64,000 nt of DNA, taken from the NCBI GenBank assembly GCA_003225175.1, contig QIBA01000066.1:1-64000 (forward strand), given 5' to 3'. The notes beneath the pieces were generated by a model. That model was not told the DNA's origin and ran no database searches. It saw only the letters and a list, made by a program, of their open reading frames with translations. Position numbers and translations under genes: made by a program. The stretch comes from Acidobacteriota bacterium. GTDB lineage: Bacteria; Acidobacteriota; Terriglobia; Terriglobales; Acidobacteriaceae. The stretch's first letter is position 1. The number at the start of each line of letters is the position of its first letter. Below are positions 35,229-44,069 of this stretch, one piece after another.

Positions 35229-36638
35229 TTGAGCGAACGCGAGCACGTACACCTCATCGGGATATGCGGCACAGCAATGGCGTCTCTTGCTGGCTTACTG
35301 AAGCAGCGCGGATTTCACGTGACTGGCTCCGATGCCGCTGCGTATCCGCCGATGTCCGACCTGCTCCGCAGCATGGGCATTCCCCTTGCGGAACCATACT
35401 CCGAGGAGAACCTGAAACGACGTCCCGATCTGGTAATAGTTGGCAATGCGATCTCACGCGGCAACGTTGAATTGGAGCATGTGCTGGACCATCATATTCC
35501 GCTTCGGTCTTTGCCGCAGGTCCTTTACGAAAGCTTTTTGCGGGGACGTGAGTCGATCGTTGTAGCCGGGACGCATGGAAAAACCACGACGACCTCCATG
35601 CTTTCGTGGATCTTCCAGGTCGCAGGAAAGAACCCATCGTTCCTGATCGGAGGCGTCGCAGAAAACTTCGCAACCAGTTTCGCCTTGCGGCAAAGCAAAC
35701 ACTTCATCCTTGAAGGCGACGAATACGATACCGCGTTCTTCGATAAAGGTCCGAAGTTCCTGCACTACTTTCCCGATTCCGTGATTGTCTCGTCTGTCGA
35801 ATTTGATCACGCGGATATCTACAGAGATCTTGATGCAGTGAAGACATCCTTCAAGCGCCTGGTGAACCTTATTCCGCGAAGCGGATATCTCGTGGCATAC
35901 GATAATTCCGTCAACCTCGATGAATGCGTAGCGCGCGCTTTCTGCAAAGTCGAACGTTATGGTCAACGTGAGACATCGGCCTGGCGAGCTGTTGATCTGG
36001 TGTTTGGAAGCGATGAAACATCGTGGAAGATTGAGCGAGAAGGAAAGCCGTGGGCCGATTTGCGAATGTCTCTTGCCGGTGAGTACAACGTGATGAACGC
36101 GACAGCCGCTGCTGCCATGGCCGCGCGCTACGACATTTCCGCCGATTCAGTTGCTGAAGCCCTTGCTTCGTTTAAGAGTGTGAAGCGGCGCCTCGAAGTG
36201 AAGGCGGAAGTTGCGGGCGTAACCATCATTGATGACTTCGCACACCATCCCACTGCGATTGCGGAGACTCTGAAGGCGCTGCGCACTCGCTACAAGAACC
36301 GCCGTCTGTGGGCGATTCTGGAGCCGCGCTCGAACACGCTGCGCCGGAATATCTTCTTTAAAGAACTGGCAGCGAGCCTTGCGAATGCGGATGAGATCGT
36401 TGTGGCCAGCGTCTTCAAGGCTGAAGCGATTCCCGAGGGGGAGCGCCTTTCGAGCACGGAATTAGTGAAGGAACTTAATAAGCGGAAGCATCCTGCGCGC
36501 GAGTGTAAGGATGCCGACGCGATTATCGAGTCCATTACTCCCGAATTGCGCGAAGGAGATGTTGTTGCCATCCTCTCGAATGGCGGCTTCGGCGGAATTT
36601 ACGAGAAGCTGCCTGCGCGTTTGAGCAAGACGGCATGA
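35229..36638 (+). CDS. mpl: UDP-N-acetylmuramate:L-alanyl-gamma-D-glutamyl-meso-diaminopimelate ligase
   Basis: A 469-residue Mur ligase that joins recovered tripeptide directly to UDP-MurNAc using ATP, bypassing MurC-E. It has a Rossmann start (HLIGICGTAMASLAGLL), the ATP loop GTHGKTTTT at 114-122, a middle domain (VEFDHADIYRD) and a C-terminal substrate domain with IIDDFAHHPTAI. The recycling ligase differs from MurC by length and by these motifs. The start is TTG 35229. It follows ldcA by two bases, and its last four bases overlap the next gene. Confidence 0.92.
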   Translation: MSEREHVHLIGICGTAMASLAGLLKQRGFHVTGSDAAAYPPMSDLLRSMGIPLAEPYSEENLKRRPDLVIVGNAISRGNVELEHVLDHHIPLRSLPQVLYESFLRGRESIVVAGTHGKTTTTSMLSWIFQVAGKNPSFLIGGVAENFATSFALRQSKHFILEGDEYDTAFFDKGPKFLHYFPDSVIVSSVEFDHADIYRDLDAVKTSFKRLVNLIPRSGYLVAYDNSVNLDECVARAFCKVERYGQRETSAWRAVDLVFGSDETSWKIEREGKPWADLRMSLAGEYNVMNATAAAAMAARYDISADSVAEALASFKSVKRRLEVKAEVAGVTIIDDFAHHPTAIAETLKALRTRYKNRRLWAILEPRSNTLRRNIFFKELAASLANADEIVVASVFKAEAIPEGERLSSTELVKELNKRKHPARECKDADAIIESITPELREGDVVAILSNGGFGGIYEKLPARLSKTA

Positions 36639-38354
36639 GACTGCGCTCGGTGCGTCTCCTAGCTCCTGTGCTGCTCCTGATTGCGGCCGCTGCGCGGGCG
36701 CAGACGGAATCGAAACTTGATTACACGATCACGCTGGCTGATGCTGCGCATCATCGCGTTCATGTAACCATGACCTACGATGCGGAGAGCGCCGGCAATC
36801 AAGTTCAATTGCCGGTATGGAACGCTCTTTATCAGGTGCGTGACTTCGCCAAGAACGTGATTGGAGTGAAAGCCTTGAGTCAGTCAGGAGAACAACTGCC
36901 TCTAATACAGATAGACAAAACTACCTGGGAATTCAAGCCCAAGCCGGGTTGGGTGACAGTGCAGTACGATCTCATGCTCGATGAGGCGGGTCCCTTTGGG
37001 GCGCAGTTCAATGCGCACCACGCGTTCTTTAACCTGGCTGAGGTCTTGATGTATCCGCCCGCCGGACGAGAATTGCCGATCACCCTGCGTTTTGAACAAG
37101 TGCCTCCGGGCTGGAAATTGGCAACTGCTCTTCCATCATTGGATGTTCACGCCCGGGATGTTCATACCGCCACACCCAGCGAGACTTTGGCTCATGTTCT
37201 CAGGGCGACCAACTACGATCGCCTCGAAGAAGATCACGGCAGCAGAAACTGCCTGGATGGATGATCGGCCGTTCGATACGTACGTCTTCATCTATCACTT
37301 TCCTCACGCGCCGGCAGGCGGTGGTATGGAGCACGCGTACTCGACCGCGATCGATCTTTCTGCGAATGAATTGAAGGACCTGAGAAACTTTCAGTCTGTA
37401 AGCGCTCACGAGTTCTTTCATTTGTGGAATGTGAAGCGCATTCGTCCACAGTCGCTCGAGCCAATCGATTACTCCCGGGAGAACTACACGCGAGCGCTGT
37501 GGTTCAGCGAAGGTGTGACCACGACCGCTGCGGACCTGGCGCTGCTGAAAGCCGGTTTGATGAAGCCAGAAGACTATTTCAAGAAGCTTTCTGCAGCCAT
37601 TACCACGTTGCAATCACGTCCAGCCCACCTGACGCAATCTGCTGAGGAGTCGAGCCTCGATACGTGGCTCGACAAGTACCCGACCTACCGTTCGCCGGAG
37701 CGCAGCATTAACTACTACAACAAAGGTGAACTACTGGGTGTTCTACTCGACTTGAAGATTCGCGAGGATTCCCATGGACGGTACTCAATTCGCGACCTAT
37801 TCCAGAAACTGAATCGCGACTACGCGAAGCAGCGCAAGTTCTTTAACGATTCCGATGATGTTCGTGCAGTTTCGGAAAGTCTTACGGGATCTGATCTGCG
37901 CAACTTCTTCGATCACTATGTTGCGGGAACGCAAGAGCTTCCATACAACGATCTTTTTGCGACAGTCGGGTTAAACCTCTCACAGGAAAATCGGACGATT
38001 GCCGACCCTGGCTTTCGGGCGGCGCGAAATTTCACGCCTCCTCCTGTCATAGAAGAGGTCTATGGCGATCAGGCGCGCAGTGCAGGCTTACGCGTAGGTG
38101 ACGAGATCCTTGCTGTCGATGGGCAGCAGCCTGCGCGTTCGCTTGAGCAACAATTTGCGAATTCCACACCGGGCAGAAGAGTTCGCCTCACAGTGCAATC
38201 GCGCGGTGTCCGGAAAGATATTGAATTGACGCTTGGCGAGCAGTCGCTCACAGCATATGTCTTGCGCGAATCGCAGCAAGCGACTGCAGAGCAGCTTGCC
38301 CATCGCAAGGCCTGGCTCGACTCAGAGGACCAGATTCCGTCGCGCCCTCAATGA
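36635..38354 (+). pseudogene. M61-family aminopeptidase, broken by deletion and frameshift
   Basis: Two frames together make a glycyl aminopeptidase-like (M61) protein with a PDZ domain. Frame one, 36635-37264 (209 residues), has a signal peptide and the N-terminal beta domain, ending with a family-type ATNYDRL. Frame two continues after about 37231 with KKITAAETAWMDDRPFDTY and includes the zinc motif HEFFHLW and WFSEG, then a PDZ domain and C terminus. The segment that normally follows YDRL, about 45-60 residues including an LVDSP-type strand, is missing, so this is a deletion rather than a simple slip. The ATG at 37257 could in principle restart translation. It overlaps mpl by four bases at its start and plsC by four bases at its end. 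Confidence 0.72.
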
Positions 38355-39088
38355 TTTCCGCGTTCAGAACTGCGTTGGCATTGGTCTTCACCATTTTGGC
38401 CACTATTTTAGGAGCACTCGTCGCGTTTCCCTGGACATGGATCAGCGGCAGCGCCGACGTTCTCTATGCGATCGCCATGTCAATTGCCCGAACCGGCCTT
38501 CGCATAGCTGGCGTTCGCATCCAGATCGAGGGAATGGAGCGAATAAATCCTTCGGAGACCTACATTTTTATGTGCAACCACGTCTCCAACCTCGATCCGC
38601 CGATATTAATTCCGGCTCTACCTCGACGCACTTCTGTGCTAGTCAAGAAGGAGCTCTTTCAGGTTCCTATTTTAGGACGTGCCATGCGCATGGGAGATCT
38701 GGTCGCCGTAGACAGGCGCAATCGTGAGGCAGCGGTAAATAGCATGCGCGCAGCCGAAGCGGTGATGTCCAGAGGACTGAACATGACGGTCTTTCCCGAA
38801 GGCACACGCTCCAGGGATGGTCGTCTGCTTCCTTTTAAGAAAGGGCCTTTTTACCTGGCGATGGACAGTGGTATTCCAGTTGTTGCGGTAACAATCTTAG
38901 GTTCGGAATCCCTGATGCCAAAGGGGAGTAGTCTGATCCATCCCGGAACCGTGCGCCTGGTGTTTCACGCGCAGATCTCCCCAAAGCAATTCACCGATAA
39001 CGACGACCTCATTTCGGCGGTCCGCAGCGAGATCGCCTCAGCGCTACCGCCCAGTCTGCGCGAACCGAATCTTAATTCCGCGTCGTGA
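38351..39088 (+). CDS. plsC: 1-acyl-sn-glycerol-3-phosphate acyltransferase
   Basis: A 245-residue membrane-bound enzyme that makes phosphatidic acid from lysophosphatidate and an acyl donor. The HxxxxD motif is His77-Val-Ser-Asn-Leu-Asp82, and the second conserved block is FPEGTRSRDGRLLPFKKG at about 148-165. Two hydrophobic helices (10-30 and 35-55) anchor it. The start ATG overlaps the previous gene by four bases, so it is the last gene of the mgtC-dapF-ldcA-mpl run. Its 3' end overlaps the convergent minus-strand gene by 45 bases. Confidence 0.88.
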   Translation: MISAFRTALALVFTILATILGALVAFPWTWISGSADVLYAIAMSIARTGLRIAGVRIQIEGMERINPSETYIFMCNHVSNLDPPILIPALPRRTSVLVKKELFQVPILGRAMRMGDLVAVDRRNREAAVNSMRAAEAVMSRGLNMTVFPEGTRSRDGRLLPFKKGPFYLAMDSGIPVVAVTILGSESLMPKGSSLIHPGTVRLVFHAQISPKQFTDNDDLISAVRSEIASALPPSLREPNLNSAS

Positions 39089-40252
39089 CATTTCGCGCAA
39101 GAACAAATCTGTGGGCACGTCGAGTTCTTGCTTGATCCCGCCCTGCTTCGCGATCGCACCATTGGCAATCATCTGAAGCACCACTGATGCGGGCCAAGCT
39201 GTCGTGCGCATCATCGAGGTTAAGCCCGTCCTGCGGTCATATTCATCAATCATGGTGTATGAGAGAAGGCGCTTGTTGGCTTGAGCCTCAATACGCATGA
39301 TCGTCACATCGGGCTCCTCGCCTGAGAGTTTCTCCAGAAACAAATACGAGGTGAGCTCACGAGGGCTGACCTCTCCAGATTTAAGCCGCCGCTTCTCGCT
39401 CGAGAAGAATCCGAGATCGTATAGCCCGCGAATCAGCGTGTAATGGTTGGGATAGCGCAAAGTCTTCTCGAAGCACTCTCCAACTTCTGCCTGGAACGTT
39501 TCTGGCATGGTTGAGGTTCCGCCTGAAGTGTGGAATGCAACCATCGGACGAAAGCCGCGAATGCGAAATTCTTCCGGCTCCGTCAGCGGCTCAATTTCCA
39601 CCAGCTTCCCGTTTTTCAGCACGCGCGCAGGTTCCACGTACTCGTTGATGAGACCTTCTACTGAAAAAACGAGCTGGTACTCGAATGGCGGTCGAGGCTT
39701 CTTGGGCAACCCGCCAACATAGAGTCTAAGCGCATCGATTGAACTCTTTTCGCCTTTCTTAGCATGTTTGCCAGCGCGACCGCGGCGCTTGTCACTACGT
39801 AAACGTCGCACTAAGTCGCCGGCTAGAACGCTCGCCATACCCGGGGATAAGCCGCAATCAGGAGCGAGGCCGATTCCATTCTTCTCGGCTTCCGCGCCCA
39901 TCGCGAGGGTCTTTCGGACCACTGTGTTATTGCCGCCGAGATCGGCAAAGTGGCAGCCGGCTCCGATCGCGGCGCGAGCGAGATGCACGTTGAAAAAATA
40001 GGGAACTGCGGAAAGAACGCCGGTGTGTCCGCGCATGAGAGCGGAAGCAGAACCTTCGTCGGCTGCATCCAAGGCAACAGGTTGTACAGATGCTCCCTTC
40101 TTGCCATGACTCTTGGCGATGAATCGGGCAGCATCTTGCGCGCGAGCAATGTCGCAATCCGCCAGCGTAACGGACTCCACTCCGCTCGACCGCGCCATAT
40201 CGAACGCGGCTGCCGATCCCATCATTCCTGCCCCAATGACCAGTAGTTTCAT
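39044..40252 (-). CDS. Saccharopine dehydrogenase-like oxidoreductase
   Basis: A 402-residue NAD(P)-binding protein: MKLLVIGAGMMGSAAAFDMAR opens with a Rossmann loop and a saccharopine reductase/lysine dehydrogenase C-terminal domain follows (GLSPGMASVLAGDLV, GGLPKKPRPPFEYQLVFSVEG, MRTTAWPASVVLQMIANG). The reaction may concern lysine or a related amino acid; substrate is uncertain. The ATG at 40252 follows AAAGGACA, so it is preferred over a start at 40279. It is convergent with plsC and shares its last 45 bases with the 3' end of plsC. Confidence 0.82.
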   Translation of the reverse strand: MKLLVIGAGMMGSAAAFDMARSSGVESVTLADCDIARAQDAARFIAKSHGKKGASVQPVALDAADEGSASALMRGHTGVLSAVPYFFNVHLARAAIGAGCHFADLGGNNTVVRKTLAMGAEAEKNGIGLAPDCGLSPGMASVLAGDLVRRLRSDKRRGRAGKHAKKGEKSSIDALRLYVGGLPKKPRPPFEYQLVFSVEGLINEYVEPARVLKNGKLVEIEPLTEPEEFRIRGFRPMVAFHTSGGTSTMPETFQAEVGECFEKTLRYPNHYTLIRGLYDLGFFSSEKRRLKSGEVSPRELTSYLFLEKLSGEEPDVTIMRIEAQANKRLLSYTMIDEYDRRTGLTSMMRTTAWPASVVLQMIANGAIAKQGGIKQELDVPTDLFLREMSRRGIKIRFAQTGR

Positions 40253-40437
40253 TTGTCCTTTTGCGAAAGTCAGTCTCATCGGTACTGCGCACGCACGCGG
40301 AGTTCAGGTTGCAAACTCAACCCTCACAGAGCGGTCTTGTGATGTGTTTGTAAAGCAGACGGTGGCCAGTAGCGCGATCAACCGAAAAGCCAAAACAGTG
40401 GAGTGTAAATGACGACCACTTCCGTGCAAAATGCAGA

Positions 40438-40602
40438 TCAGCCGATCCCAAGTTCGTCGGCAGACTCAAGAGGCGTTCCACAGCGGCGGCAGATAACGGC
40501 TGAACAATCTCCGCAGGTCAGGGGATCGGTGACCTCACGGGCACAATTCGGACAGTACAGGCTCTCTTTGCCGTTTCCGGATTTTGGCTGGTCGGTTGGC
40601 AC
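40438..40602 (-). CDS. 54-residue zinc-ribbon-like protein
   Basis: This frame is too short for ordinary gene calling. It encodes three CxxC pairs: Cys17/Cys20, Cys30/Cys33 and Cys38/Cys41, spaced as in a zinc ribbon (LYCPNCAREVTDPLTCGDC, ICRRCGTPLE). It begins at GTG 40602 after an in-frame stop four codons upstream, so no earlier start is possible. I see no Shine-Dalgarno site. The dense Cys pattern with no random stop makes a true gene likely; function is unknown, though RNA polymerase- or ribosome-associated ribbons are similar in size. It is transcribed in the same direction as, and upstream of, the saccharopine-dehydrogenase-like gene. Confidence 0.62.
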   Translation of the reverse strand: MPTDQPKSGNGKESLYCPNCAREVTDPLTCGDCSAVICRRCGTPLESADELGIG

Positions 40603-40694
40603 GGATGGAGGTTAGCACAGGTTCTGTGATCGCTTGGTCATGGCGCAACTGATGCGAAGATGGAAGTGTTGAGTTGAACTGATCTTTGTCCTGC

Positions 40695-41549
40695 ATGCCT
40701 GAAAAAGTGGGTGACTATCGTGGTCGACTGGCGCCGTCGCCGACGGGACTACTCCATCTTGGCCATGCTCGAACTTTTTGGATCGCAGCGCAGCGTGCTT
40801 CAGAGTGCGGTGGATCGCTGATCCTCCGCAACGAGAATTTGGATCCGCAACGATGTCGCCCAGAATTCGTCGACGCAATGTGTGAGGACCTTCGCTGGCT
40901 GGGCATCCGATGGTCCGAAGGACCAGACTGCGGTGGACCTTACCCGCCATATTCACAGAGTGAGCGCCGGGACTTTTATCTCGAAGCCTGGCGCAAGCTG
41001 CGCGATGCCGGCGCCGTCTACCCGTGCACTTGCTCGCGCAAAGACGTTGCTGAAGTTGCTGCTGCTCCAAACAATGACACCGACGACGAGCCCATCTATC
41101 CGGGCACTTGCCGTCGTCGCACAGATGCATTTGCTTTCTCCAGTCCTGCGGGTGTTAATTGGCGGTTCCGCGTGCCGGAGGGTGAGCAGATTGTCTTCGA
41201 GGATGTAAATCTTGGTCCGCAACAGTACGTCGCCGGAAAAGACTTCGGTGATTTTCTGGTCTGGCGGCGCGACGATGTTCCTGCATATCAGTTGGCCGTC
41301 GTTGTCGATGATGCCGCGATGAAAGTCACTGAGGTTGTTCGGGGCGCGGATCTACTGAAGTCCACGGCCCGGCAGATGGTGATTTACCGAGCTCTGAGAC
41401 TGCAGCTTCCGCGGCACTACCATTGCGACCTTGCGCGTGACGAGTCTGGTAATCGCCTGGCGAAGCGCCACGACTCCCTAAGCATTCGTCGCCTGCGAGA
41501 GAGCGGATGGACTCCCGAACAGGTGCTTAAGGCGGCCGGCCCGGCATAA
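40695..41549 (+). CDS. gluQ: Glutamyl-Q tRNA(Asp) synthetase
   Basis: A 284-residue truncated glutamyl-tRNA synthetase paralogue that activates glutamate and attaches it to queuosine in tRNA(Asp). It has the HIGH motif variant HLGHARTFW, the lysine-containing KRHDSLS loop (KMSKS position) and a zinc-binding region YPCTCSRKD ... YPGTCRRR, and lacks the anticodon-binding domain. RNENLDPQR replaces the usual charged EDLD segment. The ATG at 40695 gives a good start (MPEKVGDYRGRLAPSPTG). It stands alone, convergent with the DUF302 gene. Confidence 0.9.
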   Translation: MPEKVGDYRGRLAPSPTGLLHLGHARTFWIAAQRASECGGSLILRNENLDPQRCRPEFVDAMCEDLRWLGIRWSEGPDCGGPYPPYSQSERRDFYLEAWRKLRDAGAVYPCTCSRKDVAEVAAAPNNDTDDEPIYPGTCRRRTDAFAFSSPAGVNWRFRVPEGEQIVFEDVNLGPQQYVAGKDFGDFLVWRRDDVPAYQLAVVVDDAAMKVTEVVRGADLLKSTARQMVIYRALRLQLPRHYHCDLARDESGNRLAKRHDSLSIRRLRESGWTPEQVLKAAGPA

Positions 41550-41570
41550 CCATGGAGTCCAAATGGCGGG

Positions 41571-41975
41571 CTAGCCCGCCACGGCATTGGCAATTCCTTC
41601 TATTGCCTTCAGCGCCTCAGCGAGCTCAAGCGATATTGAGTGACGCTTTTCCAGAAAGCTGGGCGAATTGTACGAGAGCCAGGTTTGGTTCCCCGGGTCC
41701 TGGGCAACGAGCAGCTTTAGCGGCAGGTCCAACGCGATCGACGGCGACGCAAGCATCAGCGGAATTCCCGCTTTGGGACTACCGAACATCACCAGCTTCG
41801 TAGGCGGCATCTGGAGTCCCGCCGCGGCCGCTTCTCCGCTGTGATCCACGATGCAGAAGATTTTGAGACCTCTGCTGTCCACGAGTCGTTCAATCCGCTG
41901 CATTGTATCGGGAAAGGAATGCAGGCTGCGAACGCTGACGATTCCGTTGTCTTTCAGACCGACAACCCCCGACAT
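41571..41975 (-). CDS. DUF302 protein
   Basis: A 134-residue protein of the DUF302 family, which folds like a small alpha-beta sandwich and has no established function. Family features include RSLHSFPDTMQRIERLVDSRG and KLVMFGSPKAGIPLMLASPSIALDLPLK. The protein has a small N-terminal extension only. It sits on the minus strand next to the aminotransferase gene, 18 bases away, so the two probably share a transcript. Confidence 0.85.
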   Translation of the reverse strand: MSGVVGLKDNGIVSVRSLHSFPDTMQRIERLVDSRGLKIFCIVDHSGEAAAAGLQMPPTKLVMFGSPKAGIPLMLASPSIALDLPLKLLVAQDPGNQTWLSYNSPSFLEKRHSISLELAEALKAIEGIANAVAG

Positions 41976-41993
41976 AACTTTCCTCCGAACTAA

Positions 41994-43286
41994 CTACGCA
42001 TGGGAGCGTTTAAATTCATCAAAGCTGGCCAGGAAACGATCCATGTCCGCCGGCAGTAGGTAGTAAGGTGTCGAGAGGCGCAGCTTTGACGGCTCACCTC
42101 CACGAATTCTGATCTTCTTTTCCTGCCACATCCAGTGCTCCATCTCCATTCGCTTGAGCGGTGGTACATTCACGGTCACGATTCCGCAACGCATATTCGG
42201 ATCCGGAGAGGTCCAGGACGCGGCTCCACGTTTCGTCATCTCGGCCAGCATTCGATCAGCAAGCTGGCGGTGGCGGCGTTCGATTCGATCCATTCCGATC
42301 TGATTGGCTAGCTCCATAGAAGCGCGGAGCCCCGCCAAGAGCGGAACATTGGATGATCCGATGCGCTGGAATCGCTCAGCTTTCAGCTTGTGATCTTCCC
42401 ATCCTTCCGTGGCGATCGTATTCCAGAGACGATCCTGCACCTCCGGCCGCAGGTACAAGAATCCCGTGCCCTTGGGCGCCTGCAGCCACTTGTGCGGCGA
42501 CGACGTGTACATGTCACAGCCGATGTCGTGCAGATTGAGCGCCATCATGCCAATCACATGCGCGCCGTCGAAGGCGCTCAGGATGCCCTTGCTTCGCGCG
42601 AGTGCCGCAATCTCTTTTACCGGCTGAACAACGCCTGTGACGGTGCTGATGTGGCTCGTAAAAATAATTCGCGTGCGCGGAGTGATCGCGTCATTGATTC
42701 GGTTCAGAATGTCAGCTGGTGACTTCGGCGGGAGTGGAATCTGGTATTTCTTCACTACGATTCCATAACGTTTCTCGCGAAGTAGCCAGGGTTGTTCGCC
42801 TCCCGGATGCTCCTGGTCACTCATGAGGACTTCATCGCCTGCCTGCATCTCGAATCCATTAGCGATGTAGTTGTTGGCTTCCGTCGCGTTGCGAACAATG
42901 GCAATCTCGTCGCGCGTGGCTCCAACAAAGGCGGCGAGAGGATCGCGAAACTCGTTCCACGAGGCATATCCCCAGATCGGATAGTCCTCGGGATCACTTT
43001 GCGCCATCTGCTCGGTCTGATGGAATGACTCGACGATTGCGCGCAGCACTGGACGTGGAGACGAACCCACGGTCCCGTTGTTCAGGTAAACCTCATCACT
43101 GGGAATCAGAAACTGTTTGCGCAGCTCTGCCCAGTAGGCTTCCTGATCACGGTCGTAGAGGTCTTTTGGCGGAAGTGGATGATTGTCGGACTGAGCTGCA
43201 GCTTGAGCTTCGGCTAACGAAAACGGCACGCCTGCAACGGCTGCAACGGCAACTGAGGAAAATAAGAAGCGACGGCGATCGAGCAC
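41994..43286 (-). CDS. Tat-exported aminotransferase class V / isopenicillin N epimerase-like
   Basis: A 430-residue PLP enzyme. The N terminus has a twin-arginine signal (LDRRRFLFSSVAVAAVAG), so folded cofactor-loaded protein is exported. The PLP lysine is in SSPHKWLQAPKGTGFLYL and the acid pocket in ILSAFDGAHVIG. Fold type I enzymes of this branch include isopenicillin N epimerase-like and cysteine desulfurase-like proteins; the substrate is not known. Start is GTG 43286. Export of a class V aminotransferase is uncommon but known. The DUF302 gene lies downstream. Confidence 0.84.
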   Translation of the reverse strand: MLDRRRFLFSSVAVAAVAGVPFSLAEAQAAAQSDNHPLPPKDLYDRDQEAYWAELRKQFLIPSDEVYLNNGTVGSSPRPVLRAIVESFHQTEQMAQSDPEDYPIWGYASWNEFRDPLAAFVGATRDEIAIVRNATEANNYIANGFEMQAGDEVLMSDQEHPGGEQPWLLREKRYGIVVKKYQIPLPPKSPADILNRINDAITPRTRIIFTSHISTVTGVVQPVKEIAALARSKGILSAFDGAHVIGMMALNLHDIGCDMYTSSPHKWLQAPKGTGFLYLRPEVQDRLWNTIATEGWEDHKLKAERFQRIGSSNVPLLAGLRASMELANQIGMDRIERRHRQLADRMLAEMTKRGAASWTSPDPNMRCGIVTVNVPPLKRMEMEHWMWQEKKIRIRGGEPSKLRLSTPYYLLPADMDRFLASFDEFKRSHA

Positions 43287-43370
43287 GAGTAAAGTCTCCG
43301 AGAAAGCGCTAACCGGGGAACATGCTGGACTTCTGCCGTCGCTCTGTCAAGAAAAGTTCGGCGGCGATTT

Positions 43371-43925
43371 TCAGCTTTTCAGACGGCGCCGTTCACAGCT
43401 GATGACTACCGAGCTCGGATCGATGGCATCGCGATCTTTTTGCATCTCGACCACTTTGCCTTCTTTGTCGATTAAATAGGTGACGCGACGTGCGGCCTTG
43501 TAACTCGGGTTGTACACGCCGTATTCCTTGCTTGTGTCGCCGCCAAGATCGCTCAGCAGGGGGAACGTGACTCCAATCTGCGCAGCCCAGGCTTTGTTGG
43601 CGAACGGACTGTCCATGCTTACACCCAGCACCTGGGTGTCTGCGCCTTCCAGCTTCTGCAGCTGATCCTGGAAGGCTTTCATTTCCTTCTCTCAGCCGCC
43701 GGTGAAAGCGAAGACGTAAAACGCAAGGACCACATTCTTCTTGCCGCGAAAGTCAGAGAGCTTCACTTCTTTTCCGGTTTGGTCGCGCAACTTGAAATCC
43801 GGTGCAGTGTCACCAACCTTGATCTTTGGGTCAGGTGGGGAGGCCTGGTCAGCCGCGAAGGCCGGCAATAGGGTCATCAGAAAGATGGCTATAACAACAA
43901 AGCCAAGAATGGGTTTGCGCATCAA
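43371..43925 (-). CDS. Selenocysteine-containing peroxiredoxin, exported (in-frame UGA)
   Basis: One 184-residue AhpC/TSA-family protein is read if the TGA at 43692-43694 codes for selenocysteine. The order is: signal peptide ([24 protein letters not shown]), [24 protein letters not shown], the strand [14 protein letters not shown], then the TGA as residue 78, then [14 protein letters not shown]. In peroxiredoxins this exact place is the peroxidatic cysteine (FTGGC-TKE), so U fits the catalytic residue. The remaining fold ([22 protein letters not shown], then [19 protein letters not shown]) is intact. Selenocysteine peroxiredoxins (PrxU) are known. The alternative is a TGC to TGA nonsense mutation. 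A stem-loop follows the TGA. Confidence 0.8.
43644..43676 (-). promoter_or_regulatory. SECIS-like hairpin after the UGA of the peroxiredoxin
   Basis: In the mRNA, GCCTTCCAG and CTGGAAGGC pair perfectly over nine bases around a 15-base loop, starting 15 bases after the UGA. Bacterial SECIS elements lie immediately after the UGA within about 40 bases. The loop is larger than usual and an alternative pairing exists, so this is suggestive, not proof. Confidence 0.45.
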
Positions 43926-43948
43926 GGGCTCCTAGTGTGGCTGCCAGG

Positions 43949-43966
43949 GTCGCAGCATGCTGCGAC
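43949..43966. repeat. Dispersed palindromic repeat, copy 5 (core)
   Basis: GTCGCAGCATGCTGCGAC is a perfect 18-base palindrome with the common GCAGCATGCTGC core, flanked by GGGTC and TCCATG. It lies between the start of the peroxiredoxin gene and the TetR gene. Confidence 0.72.
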
Positions 43967-44069
43967 TCCATGGCGAGTCAGAGTATCCGCAGTCGACCCA
44001 AAGGGTCAAACGCGCGTTATCTTGCTTATCGCGCAGAAAACCCAGTACAGTGCAGAGTTCTGGGACACA

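Noticed and set aside
40409-40615. A 68-codon plus-strand open frame across the zinc-ribbon gene
   Set aside because: The minus strand has six ordered cysteines in ribbon spacing; the plus frame shows no pattern.
43371-43694. Treating the peroxiredoxin as two separate genes
   Set aside because: The two halves are in one frame separated only by the TGA at the catalytic position, and neither half is a complete peroxiredoxin.
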